The notes under the pieces were generated by a model. That model saw nothing but the letters and a program-made list of their open reading frames with translations. It was not told the origin of the DNA and did no database searches. Positions 1-11,497 of a stretch of DNA of 64,000 nucleotides are shown here, piece after piece. The position numbers and the translations under genes were made by a program. The stretch lies in assembly GCF_050947335.1 (NCBI RefSeq), contig NW_027473534.1, forward strand, positions 62,001 through 126,000, given 5' to 3'. Position 1 is the stretch's first letter. Every line of letters begins with the position of its first letter. The stretch comes from Megachile rotundata. Its lineage: Eukaryota > Arthropoda > Insecta > Hymenoptera > Megachilidae.

Positions 1-395
1 TGTGTGATTGAGAGACTGTGTGATTGTGTGACCATGATTGTGTGACCGTGATTGTGTGACCGATTGTGTGACCGTGATTGTGTGACCGTGATTGTGTCAT
101 CGTGATTGTGTGATCGTGATTGTGTGATCGTGATTGTGGGTCCGTGATTGAGTGAACGTGATTGAGTGACCGTGATTGAGTGACCGTGATTGTGTGACCG
201 TGATTGTGTGACCGTGATTGTGTGACCGTGATTGTGTGACCGTGATTGTGTGACCGCGATTGTGTGACCGTGGTTGTGTGACCGTGATTGTGTGACCGTG
301 ATTGTGTGACCGTGATAGTGTGACCGTGAATGTGTGAATGCGTGATTGTGATTGCGTGATTGTGATTCCGTGATTGTGTGATTGTGTGATCGTGT
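1..395. repeat. CpG-bearing 14-mer block (GACCG/GATCG), copy at window edge
   Basis: The block starts with the landmark ATTGAGAGAC (7-16) and CCATG (32-36). It continues as 14-mers in which ATTG is replaced by ACCG or ATCG, so each unit carries a CpG. GTCATCG, GGGTCCG, GATAGTG, GAATGCG and GATTCCG follow in that order. The same order recurs from 3321 and 4561 and, less completely, at several later sites. The left part of the module is cut off by the window start. Confidence 0.9.
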
Positions 396-1467
396 GATTG
401 TGTGATTGTGTGATTGTGATTGTGTGATTGTGATTGTGTGATTGTGATTGTGTGATTGTGATTGTGTGATTGTGATTGTGTGATTGTGATTGTGTGATTG
501 TGATTGTGTGATTGTGATTGTGTGATTGTGATTGTGTGATTGTGATTGTGTGATTGTGATTGTGTGATTGTGATTGTGTGATTGTGATTGTGTGATTGTG
601 ATTGTGTGATTGTGATTGTGTGATTGTGATTGTGTGATTGTGATTGTGTGATTGTGATTGTGTGATTGTGATTGTGTGATTGTGATTGTGTGATTGTGAT
701 TGTGTGATTGTGATTGTGTGATTGTGATTGTGTGATTGTGATTGTGTGATTGTGATTGTGTGATTGTGATTGTGTGATTGTGATTGCGTGATTGTGATTG
801 TGTGATTGTGATTGTGTGATTGTGATTGTGTGATTGTGATTGTGTGATTGTGATTGTGTGATTGTGATTGTGTGATTGTGTTTGTGTGATTGTGATTGTG
901 TGATTGTGATTGTGTGATTGTGATTGTGTGATTGTGATTGTGTGATTGTGATTGTGTGATTGTGATTGTGTGATTGTGATTGTGTGATTGTGATTGTGTG
1001 ATTGTGATTGTGTGATTGTGATTGTGTGATTGTTATTGTGTGATTGTGATTGTGTGATTGTGATTGTGTGATTGTGATTCTGTGATTGTGATTGTGTGAT
1101 TGTGATTGTGTGATTGTGATTGTGTGATTGTGATTGTGTGATTGTGATTGTGTGATTGTGATTGTGTGATTGTGATTGTGTGATTGTGATTGTGTGATTG
1201 TGATTGTGTGATTGTGATTGTGTGATTGTGATTGTGTGATTGTGATTGTGTGATTGTGATTGTGTGATTGTGATTGTGTGATTGTGATTGTGTGATTGTG
1301 ATTGTGTGATTGTGATTGTGTGATTGTGATTGTGTGATTGTGATTGTGTGATTGTGATTGTGTGATTGTGATTGTGTGATTGTGATTGTGTGATTGTGAT
1401 TGTGTGATTGTGATTGTGTGATTGTGATTGTGTGATTGTGATTGTGTGATTGTGATTGTGTGATTGT
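396..1467. repeat. 14-mer array, about 75 units
   Basis: This is a near-perfect TGTGATTGTGATTG array. Only four single-base interruptions were seen: GCG near 786, A to T near 881, G to T near 1034 and a C near 1080. The array leaves through a GACTG then GAGTG exit sequence, like most long arrays in the window. Confidence 0.95.
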
Positions 1468-2690
1468 GACTGTGTGATTGTGTGAGTGTGTGATTGTGTG
1501 ATTGAGTGATTGTGTGCTTGTGTGATTGTGTGGTTGTGAGATTGTGTGATTGTGTGATTAGGTGATTGTGTGATTGTGTGATTGTGTGATTGTGTGATTG
1601 TGTGATTGTGTAATTGTGATTGTGCGATTGTGATTGTGTGATTGTGTGATTGTGTGATTGTGTGATTGTGAGATTGTGTGTTTGTGTGCTTGTGTGATTG
1701 TGATTGTGATTGTGTGATTGTGGTTGTGTGATTGTGATTGTGTGATTGTGACTGTGTGATTGTGTGTGTGTGTGATTGTGTGATTGTGTCATTGTGTGAT
1801 TGTGTGGTTGTGTGATTGTGTGATTGTGTGATTGCGTGATTGCGATTGCGTGATTGTGATTGCGTGATTGTGTGATTGTGTGATTGTGTGATTGTGTGAT
1901 GTTGTGATTAGGTGATTGTGTGATTGTGTGATTGTGTGATTGTGTGATTGTGTGACTGTGTGATTGTGTGATTGTGTGATTGTGTGATTGTGTGATTGTG
2001 TGATTGTGTAGTTGTGACTGTGCGATTGTGATTGTGTGATTGTGATTGTGTGATTGTGGTTGTGTGATTGTGATTGTGTGATTGTGATTGTGTGATTGTG
2101 ATTGTGCGATTGTGACTGTGTGATTGTGTGAGTGTGTGATTGCGTGATTGAGTGATTGTGTGCTTGTGTGATTGTGTGGTTGTGAGATTGTGTGATTGTG
2201 TGATTAGGTGATTGTGTGATTGTGTGATTGTGTGATTGTGTGATTGTGCGATTGCGTGATTGTGTGATTGTGTGATTGTGTAATTGTGATTGTGTGATTG
2301 TGTGATTGTGTGATTGTGTGGTTGTGCGATCGTGATTGTGTGATCGTGATTGTCTGATCGTGATTGTGTGATCGTGATTGTGTGATCGTGATTGTGCGAT
2401 TGCGTGCTTGTGACTGTGAGATTGAGTGATTGTGACTGTGTGATTGTGTGAGTGTGTGATTGTCTGATTGTGCGATTGTGTGATTGTGTGATTGTGTGGC
2501 TGTGTGATTGTGTGATTGTGTGGTTGTGCGATCGTGATTGTGTGATCGTGATTGTCTGATCGTGATTGTGTGATCGTGATTGTGTGATCGTGATTGTGTG
2601 ATCGTGATTGTGCGATTGCGTGCTTGTGACTGTGTGATTGTGTGACTGTGTGATTGTGTGATTGTGACTGTGTGATTGTGTGATTGTGTG
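1468..2690. repeat. Mixed 8-mer/variant field, isolated copy of the second higher-order family
   Basis: In order it holds a GAGTG-GCTTG-GATTAGG cassette (1468-1563), a GTAATTG site, GTTTG/GCTTG, a (TG) run near 1771-1783, GTCATTG, a GCGATTGCG cluster (about 1833-1867) and GATGTTGTGATTAGG. A second cassette containing GCGTGATTGAGTG ends at GATTAGG near 2204. Two sets of GCGATCG-type units with GCGTGCTTG follow (about 2327-2415 and 2527-2632). The order matches 36.3-37.0 kb closely, about 34.5 kb to the right. Confidence 0.82.
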
Positions 2691-3315
2691 GCTATGTGAT
2701 TGTGTTATTGTGTGATTGTGTGATTGTGTGATTGTGTGATTGTGATTGTGATTGTGTGATTGTGATTGTGTGATTGTGGTTGTGTGATTGTGATTGTGTG
2801 ATTGTGACTGTGTGATTGTGTGAGTGTGTGATTGTGTGATTGTGTGATTGTGTGATTGTGTGATTGTGTGATTGTGTGATTGTGTGATTGTGTGATTGTG
2901 TGATTGTGTGATTGTGTGATTGTGTGATTGTGTGATTGTGTGATTGTGTGATTGTGTGATTGTGTGGATGTGTGACCGTGATTGTGTGATCGTGATTGTG
3001 TGATCGTGATTGTGTGATTGCGTGATTGTGATTGTGTGATTGTGTGACTGTGTGATTGTGTGATTGTGTGATTGTGTGATTGTGTGATTTTGTGATTGAG
3101 TGATTGTGTGATTGTGTGAATGTGTGATTGTGTGACCGTGATTGTGTGATTGTGTGATTGTGTGATTGTGTGATTATTTGATTGTGTGATTGTGTGATTG
3201 TGTGATTGTGATTGTGTGATTGTGATTGTGTGATTGTGTGATTGTGTGATTGTGTGATTGTGTGATTGTGTGATTGTGTGACTGAGTGATTGTGTGACTG
3301 TGTGATTGTGTGACT
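2691..3315. repeat. 8-mer field with short 14-mer tracts
   Basis: Short 14-mers with one GGTTG unit lie near 2740-2810. They are followed by a perfect 8-mer run of about 17 units (about 2825-2966). A small CpG-bearing cluster (GACCG, two GATCG, one GCG) sits near 2967-3025. The rest is 8-mer with GATTTTG, GATTGAGTG, GAATG and an unusual GATTATTTG near 3174. A short 14-mer tract lies near 3205-3235. Confidence 0.85.
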
Positions 3316-3795
3316 GTGTGATTGAGAGACTGTGTGATTGTGTGACCATGATTGTGTGACCGTGATTGTGTGACCGATTGTGTGACCGTGATTGTGTGAC
3401 CGTGATTGTGTCATCGTGATTGTGTGATCGTGATTGTGTGATCGTGATTGTGGGTCCGTGATTGAGTGAACGTGATTGAGTGACCGTGATTGAGTGACCG
3501 TGATTGTGTGACCGTGATTGTGTGACCGTGATTGTGTGACCGTGATTGTGTGACCGTGATTGTGTGACCGCGATTGTGTGACCGTGGTTGTGTGACCGTG
3601 ATTGTGTGACCGTGATTGTGTGACCGTGATAGTGTGACCGTGAATGTGTGAATGCGTGATTGTGATTGCGTGATTGTGATTCCGTGATTGTGTGATTGTG
3701 TGATCGTGTGATTGTGTGATTGTGTGATTGTGTGGTTGTGTGACCGTGATGGTGTGACCGTGATTGTGTGATCGTGATTGTGTGATCGTGATTTT
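3316..3795. repeat. CpG-bearing block, full copy of the window-start module
   Basis: ATTGAGAGAC is at 3321-3330 and CCATG at 3346-3350. The run of GACCG units then repeats the block at 1-395 almost unit for unit, including GTCATCG, GGGTCCG, a GACCGCG unit, GATAGTG, GAATGCG and GATTCCG. It ends with GATGGTGTGACCG and two GATCG units that the first copy lacks, because a 14-mer array starts there instead. Confidence 0.9.
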
Positions 3796-3981
3796 GTGAT
3801 TGTGTGATTTTGTGATTGTGATTGTGTGATTGTGGTTGTGTGATTGTGATTGTGTGATTGTGACTGTGTGATTGTGTGAGTGTGTGATTGTGTGATTGTG
3901 CGATTGTGTGATTGTGTGATTGTGTGATTGTGTGATTGTGTGATTGTGTGATTGTGTGATTGTGTGATTGTGTGATTGTGT
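3796..3981. repeat. 8-mer/14-mer linker
   Basis: Two GATTTTG units are followed by a few 14-mers with GGTTG, then GACTG, GAGTG and one GCGATTG. About ten perfect 8-mers follow, up to the next CpG-bearing block. Confidence 0.85.
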
Positions 3982-4142
3982 GACCGTGATTGTGTGATCG
4001 TGATTGTGTGATCGTGATTGTGGGTCCGTGATTGAGTGACCGTGATTGTGTGACCGTGATTGTGTGACCGCGATAGTGTGACCGTGAATGTGTGATTGCG
4101 TGATTGCGATTGCGTGATTGTGATTGCGTGATTGTGATTGCG
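3982..4142. repeat. CpG-bearing block with GACCGCGATAG
   Basis: GACCG and GATCG units lead to GGGTCCG near 4022, then GACCGCGATAG and GCGATTGCG units. The same block lies at GGGTCCG near 37547, 41235, 46529, 50023 and 53965, always followed by GATTGGGTG, GATGGTG, GGTTG and GCTTG. This ties the left edge to the 34-54 kb family. Confidence 0.87.
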
Positions 4143-4560
4143 TGATTGGGTGATTGTGTGATTGTGTGATTGTGTGATGGTGTGATTGTGTGGTTGTGTG
4201 CTTGTGTGATTGTGTGATTGTGATTGTGTGATTGTGATTGTGTGATTGTGATTGTGTGATTGTGACTGTGTGATTGTGTGAGTGTGTGATTGTGTGATTG
4301 TGTCATTGTGTGATTGTGTGGTTGTGTGATTGTGTGATTGTGTGATTGTGTGATTGTGTGATTGTGTGATTGTGTGATTGTGTGATTGTGTGATTGTGTG
4401 ATTGTGTAATTGTGTGATTGTGTGATTGTGTGATTGTATGATTGTGTGATTGTGTGATTGAGTGATTGTGTGATTGTGTGATTGTGTGATTGTGTGATTT
4501 TGTGATTGTGTGATTGTGTGATTGTGTGATTGTGCGACTGTGTGATTGTGTGACTGTGGG
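4143..4560. repeat. 8-mer field with GATTGGGTG-GATGGTG-GTCATTG order
   Basis: GATTGGGTG, GATGGTG, GGTTG and GCTTG are followed by four or so 14-mers, GACTG, GAGTG and GTCATTG (near 4303). An 8-mer run then carries GTAATTG (near 4407), GTATGATTG (near 4437), GATTGAGTG and GATTTTG. The closest copy runs up to 54495. Confidence 0.87.
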
Positions 4561-5010
4561 ATTGAGAGACTGTGTGATTGTGTGACCATGATTGTGTGAC
4601 CGTGATTGTGTGACCGATTGTGTGACCGTGATTGTGTGACCGTGATTGTGTGACCGTGATTGTGTCATCGTGATTGTGTGATCGTGATTGTGTGATCGTG
4701 ATTGTGGGTCCGTGATTGAGTGAACGTGATTGAGTGACCGTGATTGAGTGACCGTGATTGTGTGACCGTGATTGTGTGACCGTGATTGTGTGACCGTGAT
4801 TGTGTGACCGTGGTTGCGTGACCGTGATTGTGTGACCGTGATTGTGTGACCGTGATAGTGTGACCGTGAATGTGTGAATGCGTGATTGTGATTGCGTGAT
4901 TGTGATTCCGTGATTGTGTGATTGTGTGATCGTGTGATTGTGTGATTGTGTGATTGTGTGGTTGTGTGACCGTGATGGTGTGACCGTGATTGTGTGATCG
5001 TGATTGTGTG
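4561..5010. repeat. CpG-bearing block, GAGAGAC/CCATG type
   Basis: ATTGAGAGAC is at 4561-4570. The block is the same as at 3316-3795 with one more GACCG 14-mer before GTCATCG (4661-4670). It ends in GATGGTGTGACCG and two GATCG units. Related copies lie at 21906-22290, where the left part is missing, and at 54496-54960, which has one GACCG 14-mer fewer. Confidence 0.9.
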
Positions 5011-5310
5011 ATCGTGATTTTGTGATTGTGTGATTGTGATTGTGTGATTGTGTGACTGTGTGAGTGTGTGATTGTGAGATTGTGTGATTGTGTGATTGTG
5101 TGATTGTGTGATTGTGTGATTGTGTGATTGTGTGATTGTGTGATTTTGTGATTGAGTGATTGTGTGATTGTGTGATTGTGTGAATGTGTGATTGTGTGAC
5201 CGTGATTGTGTGATTGATGTTTGTGTGATTGTGTGATTGTGTGATTGTGTGATTGTGTGATTGTGTGATTGTGTGATTGTGTGATTGTTTGATTGTGTGA
5301 TTGTGTGATT
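5011..5310. repeat. 8-mer field with GATTGATGTTTG landmark
   Basis: GATTTTG, GACTGTGTGAGTG and GAGATTG are followed by 8-mers, a second GATTTTG, GATTGAGTG, GAATG and a single GACCG unit. GATTGATGTTT at 5212-5222 is a rare landmark seen only here, at 22492 and at 55109. 8-mers and one GATTGTTTG lead into the next array. Confidence 0.87.
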
Positions 5311-5796
5311 GTGTGATTGTGATTGTGTGATTGTGATTGTGTGATTGTGATTGTGTGATTGTGATTGTGTGATTGTGATTGTGTGATTGTGATTGTGTGA
5401 TTGTGATTGTGTGATTGTGATTGTATGATTGTGATTGTGTGATTGTGATTGTGTGATTGTGATTGTGTGATTGTGATTGTGTGATTGTGATTGTGTGATT
5501 GTGATTGTGTGATTGTGATTGTGTGATTGTGATTGTGTGATTGTGATTATGTGATTGTGATTGTGTGATTGTGATTGTGTGATTGTGATTGTGTGATTGT
5601 GATTGTGTGATTGTGTGATTGTGATTGTGTGATTGTGATTGTGTGATTGTGATTGTGTGATTGTGATTGTGTGATTGTGATTGTGTGATTGTGATTGTGT
5701 GATTGTGATTGTGTGATTGTGATTGTGTGATTGTGATTGTGTGATTGTGATTGTGTGATTGTGATTGTGATTGTGTGATTGTGATTGTGTGATTGT
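5311..5796. repeat. 14-mer array, about 35 units
   Basis: The array has single A substitutions near 5425 (GTATGATTG) and 5549 (GATTATG). One phase break near 5613 is made by an extra 8-mer, and a 6-mer doublet lies near 5761. It exits through GACTG and GAGTG. The array at 55228-55707 sits in the same module context and also carries a GTATGATTG unit. Confidence 0.93.
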
Positions 5797-6477
5797 GACT
5801 GTGTGATTGTGTGAGTGTGTGATTGTGTAATTGAGTGATTGTGTGCTTGTGTGATTGTGTGGTTGTGAGATTGTGTGATTGTGTGATTAGGTTATTGTGT
5901 GATTGTGTGATTGTGTGATTGTGTGATTGTGTGATTGTGTGATTGTGTGATTGTGTGATTGTGTGATTGTGTGATTTTTTGATTGTGTGATTGTGTGATT
6001 GTGTGATTGTGTGGTTGTGTGACCGTGATTGTGTGACCGTGATAGTGTGACCGTGAATCTGTGAATGCGTGATTGTGATTGCGTGATTGTGATTCCGTGA
6101 TTGTGTGATTGTGTGATCGTGTGATCGTGTGATCGTGTGATTGTGTGATCGTGTGATCGTGTGATTGTGTGATTGTGTGATTGTGATTGTGTGATTGTGA
6201 TTGTGTGATTGTGATTGTGTGATTGTGATTGTGTGATTGTGATTGTGTGATTGTGACTGTGTGATTGTGTGAGTGTGTGATTGTGTGATTGTGGTTGTGT
6301 GATTGTGATTGTGTGATTGTGACTGTGTGATTGTGTGAGTGTGTGATTGTGTGATTGTGTGGTTGTGTGATTTTGTGGTTGTGTGATTTTGTGGTTGTGT
6401 GATTTTGTGATTGTGTGATTGTGTGATTGTGTGACTGTGTGATTGTGTGACTGTGTGATTGTGTGATTGTGTGATTG
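5797..6477. repeat. Cassette plus CpG-bearing block with GATCGTGT run
   Basis: A GAGTG-GCTTG-GAGATTG cassette ends in GATTAGGTTA (5885-5894) rather than the usual GATTAGGTG. After 8-mers comes a run of six T near 5975. GACCG units, GATAGTG, GAATCTG, GAATGCG and GATTCCG follow. Several 8-mers in the form GATCGTGT lie near 6115-6160. A short 14-mer tract, two GAGTG exits and three GATTTTG units close it. It is copied at 8933-9615, offset about 3136 bp. Confidence 0.87.
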
Positions 6478-6786
6478 TGTGATTGTGATTGTGTGATTGT
6501 GATTGTGTGATTGTGATTGTGTGATTGTGATTGTGTGATTGTGATTGTGTGATTGTGATTGTGTGATTGTGATTGTGTGATTGTGATTGTGTGATTGTGA
6601 TTGTGTGATTGTGATTGTGTGTACTGTGTGACTGTGTGATTGTGTGATTGTGTGATTGTGTGATTGTGTGATTGTGTGATTGTGTGATTGCGCGATTGTG
6701 TGATTGCGAGATTGTGTGATTGTGTGATTGTGTGATTGTGTGATTGTGTGATTGTGTGGTCGTGTGATTGTGTGATTGTGTGATTG
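6478..6786. repeat. Short 14-mer tract, GTAC landmark and GCGCGATTG 8-mers
   Basis: About ten 14-mers end at GTACTG (GTAC at 6621-6624), one of four GTAC sites found. 8-mers follow with GCGCGATTG, GCGAGATTG and one GGTCG unit. The same order without the long 14-mer tract lies at 9616-9872. Confidence 0.87.
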
Positions 6787-7670
6787 TGTGATTGTGATTG
6801 TGTGATTGTGATTGTGTGATTGTGATTGTGTGATTGTGATTGTGTGATTGTGATTGTGTGATTGTGATTGTGTGATTGTGATTGTGTGATTGTGATTGTG
6901 TGATTGTGATTGTGTGATTGTGATTGTGTGATTGTGATTGTGTGATTGTGATTGTGTGATTGTGATTGTGTGATTGTGATTGTGTGATTGTGATTGTGTG
7001 ATTGTGATTGTGTGATTGTGATTGTGTGATTGTGATTGTGTGATTGTGATTGTGTGATTGTGATTGTGTGATTGTGATTGTGTGATTGTGATTGTGTGAT
7101 TGTGATTGTGTGATTGTGATTGTGTGATTGTGATTGTGTGATTGTGATTGTGTGATTGTGATTGTGTGATTGTGATTGTGTGATTGTGATTGTGTGATTG
7201 TGATTGTGTGATTGTGATTGTGTGATTGTGATTGTGTGATTGTGATTGTGTGATTGTGATTGTGTGATTGTGATTGTGTGATTGTGATTGTGTGATTGTG
7301 ATTGTGTGATTGTGATTGTGTGATTGTGATTGTGTGATTGTGATTGTGTGATTGTGATTGTGTGATTGTGATTGTGTGATTGTGATTGTGTGATTGTGAT
7401 TGTGTGATTGTGATTGTGTGATTGTGATTGTGTGATTGTGATTGTGTGATTGTGATTGTGTGATTGTGATTGTGTGATTGTGATTGTGTGATTGTGATTG
7501 TGTGATTGTGATTGTGTGATTGTGATTGTGTGATTGTGATTGTGTGATTGTGATTGTGTGATTGTGATTGTGTGATTGTGATTGTGTGATTGTGATTGTG
7601 TGATTGTGATTGTGTGATTGTGATTGTGTGATTGTGTGATTGTGATTGTGTGATTGTGATTGTGTGATTG
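6787..7670. repeat. 14-mer array, about 63 units
   Basis: The array is near perfect. The only disturbance seen is one extra 8-mer near 7636, just before the right edge. It exits through GGGATTGTGACTG, the second common exit type. Confidence 0.95.
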
Positions 7671-7746
7671 TGGGATTGTGACTGTGTGATTGTGTGATTG
7701 TGTGATTGTGCGATTGTGTGATTGTGTGATTGTGTGATTGTGTGAT
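7671..7746. repeat. Short spacer between two 14-mer arrays
   Basis: GGGATTGTGACTG is followed by 8-mers with one GCGATTG near 7709. It looks like a shortened form of the longer array spacers at 10864, 24643, 33991 and 42641. Confidence 0.85.
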
Positions 7747-8195
7747 TGTGTGATTGTGATTGTGTGATTGTGATTGTGTGATTGTGATTGTGTGATTGTG
7801 ATTGTGTGATTGTGATTGTGTGATTGTGATTGTGTGATTGTGATTGTGTGATTGTGATTGTGTGATTGTGATTGTGTGATTGTGATTGTGTGATTGTGAT
7901 TGTGTGATTGTGATTGTGTGATTGTGATTGTGTGATTGTGATTGTGTGATTGTGATTGTGTGATTGTGATTGTGTGATTGTGATTGTGTGATTGTGATTG
8001 TGTGATTGTGATTGTGTGATTGTGATTGTGTGATTGTGATTGTGTGATTGTGATTGTGTGATTGTGATTGTGTGATTGTGATTGTGTGATTGTGATTGTG
8101 TGATTGTGATTGTGTGATTGTGATTGTGTGATTGTGATTGTGTGATTGTGATTGTGTGATTGTGATTGTGTGATTGTGATTGTGTGATTGTGTGA
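7747..8195. repeat. 14-mer array, about 32 units
   Basis: No interruption was seen. It exits through 8-mers to a GATCG unit near 8202, the third exit type, which is shared with the arrays ending near 11497 and 25398. Confidence 0.94.
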
Positions 8196-8655
8196 TTGTG
8201 TGATCGTGTGATTGTGTGATTGTGTGATTGTCTGGTTGTGTGACCGTGATTGTGTGACCGTGATTGTGTGATCGTGATTGTGTGATCGTGATTGTGTGAT
8301 TTTGTGATTGTGATTGTGTGATTGTGACTGTGTGATTGTGTGAGTGTGTGATTGTGTGATTGTGTGATTGTGTGGTTGTGCGATCGTGATTGTGTGATCG
8401 TGATTGTGTGATCGTGATTGTTCAAATTGCGTGATTGTGACTGTGTGATTGCGTGACTGTGTGATTGTGTGATTGTGATTGTGTGATTGTGATTGTGTGA
8501 TTGTGATTGTGTGATTGTGATTGTGGGATTGTGATTGTGTGATTGTGATTGTGTGATCGTGATTGTGTGATCGTGATTGTGTGATTGTGTGATTGTGTGA
8601 TTTTGTGAATGTGTGATTGTGTGACCGTGATTGTGTGATTGTGTGATTGTGTGAT
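8196..8655. repeat. CpG-bearing lead-in and truncated alpha module (TTCAAATTG)
   Basis: GATCG, GTCTGG, two GACCG and two GATCG units are followed by GATTTTG, GACTG, GAGTG and GCGATCG units. TTCAAATTG follows (about 8420), then GCGTG units, GGGATTG, two GATCG units, GATTTTGTGAATG and GACCG. The order equals the first 250 bp of the alpha modules at 11731, 14723 and 26135. It then breaks into a 14-mer array instead of continuing to GAGAGAC. Confidence 0.85.
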
Positions 8656-8932
8656 TGTGTGATTGTGATTGTGTGATTGTGATTGTGTGATTGTGATTGT
8701 GTGATTGTGATTGTGTGATTGTGATTGTGTGATTGTGATTGTGTGATTGTGTGATTGTGATTGTGTGATTGTGATTGTGTGATTGTGATTGTGTGATTGT
8801 GATTGTGTGATTGTGATTGTGTGATTGTGATTGTGTGATTGTGATTGTGTGATTGTGATTGTGTGATTGTGATTGTGTGATTGTGATTGTGTGATTGTGA
8901 TTGTGATTGTGTGATTGTGATTGTGTGATTGT
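8656..8932. repeat. 14-mer array, about 19 units
   Basis: One extra 8-mer lies near 8747 and one 6-mer doublet near 8905. It exits through GACTG then GAGTG (8933 on). Confidence 0.92.
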
Positions 8933-9615
8933 GACTGTGTGATTGTGTGAGTGTGTGATTGTGTAATTGAGTGATTGTGTGCTTGTGTGATTGTGTGGTT
9001 GTGAGATTGTGTGATTGTGTGATTAGGTTATTGTGTGATTGTGTGATTGTGTGATTGTGTGATTGTGTGATTGTGTGATTGTGTGATTGTGTGATTGTGT
9101 GATTGTGTGATTTTTTGATTGTGTGATTGTGTGATTGTGTGATTGTGTGGTTGTGTGACCGTGATTGTGTGACCGTGATAGTGTGACCGTGAATCTGTGA
9201 ATGCGTGATTGTGATTGCGTGATTGTGATTCCGTGATTGTGTGATTGTGTGATCGTGTGATCGTGTGATCGTGTGATTGTGTGATCGTGTGATCGTGTGA
9301 TTGTGTGATTGTGTGATTGTGATTGTGTGATTGTGATTGTGTGATTGTGATTGTGTGATTGTGATTGTGTGATTGTGATTGTGTGATTGTGACTGTGTGA
9401 TTGTGTGAGTGTGTGATTGTGTGATTGTGGTTGTGTGATTGTGATTGTGTGATTGTGACTGTGTGATTGTGTGAGTGTGTGATTGTGTGATTGTGTGGTT
9501 GTGTGATTTTGTGGTTGTGTGATTTTGTGGTTGTGTGATTTTGTGATTGTGTGATTGTGTGATTGTGTGACTGTGTGATTGTGTGACTGTGTGATTGTGT
9601 GATTGTGTGATTGTG
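8933..9615. repeat. Second copy of the cassette/GATCGTGT module
   Basis: This is a unit-for-unit match to 5797-6477: GATTAGGTTA at 9021-9030, the T run near 9110, GAATCTG, GATTCCG, the GATCGTGT series near 9250-9300 and three GATTTTG units. After this point the first copy enters a 14-mer tract, while this copy has GCGATTG 8-mers. Confidence 0.88.
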
Positions 9616-9872
9616 CGATTGTGTGATTGTGCGATTGTGTGATTGTGATTGTGTGATTGTGATTGTGTGTACTGTGTGACTGTGTGATTGTGTGATTGTG
9701 TGATTGTGTGATTGTGTGATTGTGTGATTGTGTGATTGCGCGATTGTGTGATTGCGAGATTGTGTGATTGCGAGATTGTGTGATTGTGTGATTGTGTGAT
9801 CGTGTGATTGTGTGGTCGTGTGATTGTGTGATTGTGTGATTGTGTGATTGTGTGATTGTGTGATTGTGTGAT
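9616..9872. repeat. 8-mer field with GTAC and GCGAGATTG
   Basis: Two GCGATTG units and two 14-mers lead to GTACTG (GTAC 9669-9672). GCGCGATTG, two GCGAGATTG units, a GATCG and a GGTCG follow, then perfect 8-mers into the next array. Confidence 0.87.
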
Positions 9873-10863
9873 TGTGTGATTGTGATTGTGTGATTGTGAT
9901 TGTGTGATTGTGATTGTGTGATTGTGATTGTGTGATTGTGATTGTGTGATTGTGATTGTGTGATTGTGATTGTGTGATTGTGATTGTGTGATTGTGATTG
10001 TGTGATTGTGATTGTGTGATTGTGATTGTGTGATTGTGATTGTGTGATTGTGATTGTGTGATTGTGATTGTGTGATTGTGATTGTGTGATTGTGATTGTG
10101 TGATTGTGATTGTGTGATTGTGATTGTGTGATTGTGATTGTGTGATTGTGATTGTGTGATTGTGATTGTGTGATTGTGATTGTGTGATTGTGATTGTGTG
10201 ATTGTGATTGTGTGATTGTGATTGTGTGATTGTGATTGTGTGATTGTGATTGTGTGATTGTGATTGTGTGATTGTGATTGTGTGATTGTGATTGTGTGAT
10301 TGTGATTGTGTGATTGTGATTGTGTGATTGTGATTGTGTGATTGTGATTGTGTGATTGTGATTGTGTGATTGTGATTGTGTGATTGTGATTGTGTGATTG
10401 TGATTGTGTGATTGTGATTGTGTGATTGTGATTGTGTGATTGTGATTGTGTGATTGTGATTGTGTGATTGTGATTGTGTGATTGTGATTGTGTGATTGTG
10501 ATTGTGTGATTGTGATTGTGTGATTGTGATTGTGTGATTGTGATTGTGTGATTGTGATTGTGTGATTGTGATTGTGTGATTGTGATTGTGTGATTGTGAT
10601 TGTGTGATTGTGATTGTGTGATTGTGATTGTGTGATTGTGATTGTGTGATTGTGATTGTGTGATTGTGATTGTGTGATTGTGATTGTGTGATTGTGATTG
10701 TGTGATTGTGATTGTGTGATTGTGATTGTGTGATTGTGATTGTGTGATTGTGATTGTGTGATTGTGATTGTGTGATTGTGATTGTGTGATTGTGATTGTG
10801 TGATTGTGATTGTGTGATTGTGATTGTGTGATTGTGATTGTGTGATTGTGATTGTGTGATTGT
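9873..10863. repeat. 14-mer array, about 71 units, no interruption seen
   Basis: The array is uniform from edge to edge by eye and free of C. It exits through GACTG-GAGTG into a conserved spacer. Confidence 0.95.
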
Positions 10864-11102
10864 GACTGTGTGATTGTGTGAGTGTGTGATTGTGTGATTG
10901 TGATTGTGTGATTGTGATTGTGTGATTGTGATTGTTTGATTGTGATTGTGTGATTGTGATTGTGGGATTGTGACTGTGTGATTGTGACTGTGTGATTGTG
11001 TGATTGTGATTGTGTGATTGTGATTGTGGGATTGTGACTGTGTGATTGTGTGATTGTGTGATTGTGCGATTGTGTGATTGTGCGATTGTGTGATTGTGTG
11101 AT
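10864..11102. repeat. Conserved array spacer, copy 1
   Basis: Order: GACTG, GAGTG, a few 14-mers, GATTGTTTG, two 14-mers, GGGATTGTGACTG, GACTG, 14-mers, a second GGGATTGTGACTG, 8-mers with two GCGATTG, then the next array. The same order separates a long and a shorter array at 24643, 33991 and 42641. Confidence 0.88.
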
Positions 11103-11497
11103 TGTGTGATTGTGATTGTGTGATTGTGATTGTGTGATTGTGATTGTGTGATTGTGATTGTGTGATTGTGATTGTGTGATTGTGATTGTGTGATTGTGAT
11201 TGTGTGATTGTGATTGTGTGATTGTGATTGTGTGATTGTGATTGTGTGATTGTGATTGTGTGATTGTGATTGTGTGATTGTGATTGTGTGATTGTGATTG
11301 TGTGATTGTGATTGTGTGATTGTGATTGTGTGATTGTGATTGTGTGATTGTGATTGTGTGATTGTGATTGTGTGATTGTGATTGTGTGATTGTGATTGTG
11401 TGATTGTGATTGTGTGATTGTGATTGTGTGATTGTGATTGTGTGATTGTGATTGTGTGATTGTGATTGTGTGATTGTGATTGTGTGATTGTGATTGT
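11103..11497. repeat. 14-mer array, about 28 units
   Basis: Uniform by eye. It is the short partner of the array at 9873-10863 and exits through 8-mers to GATCG. Confidence 0.94.

Noticed and set aside
5970..9115. Runs of six T (near 5975 and 9110) as RNA polymerase III terminators
   Set aside because: They are two copies of the same duplicated unit, with no tRNA-like or other Pol III gene upstream.
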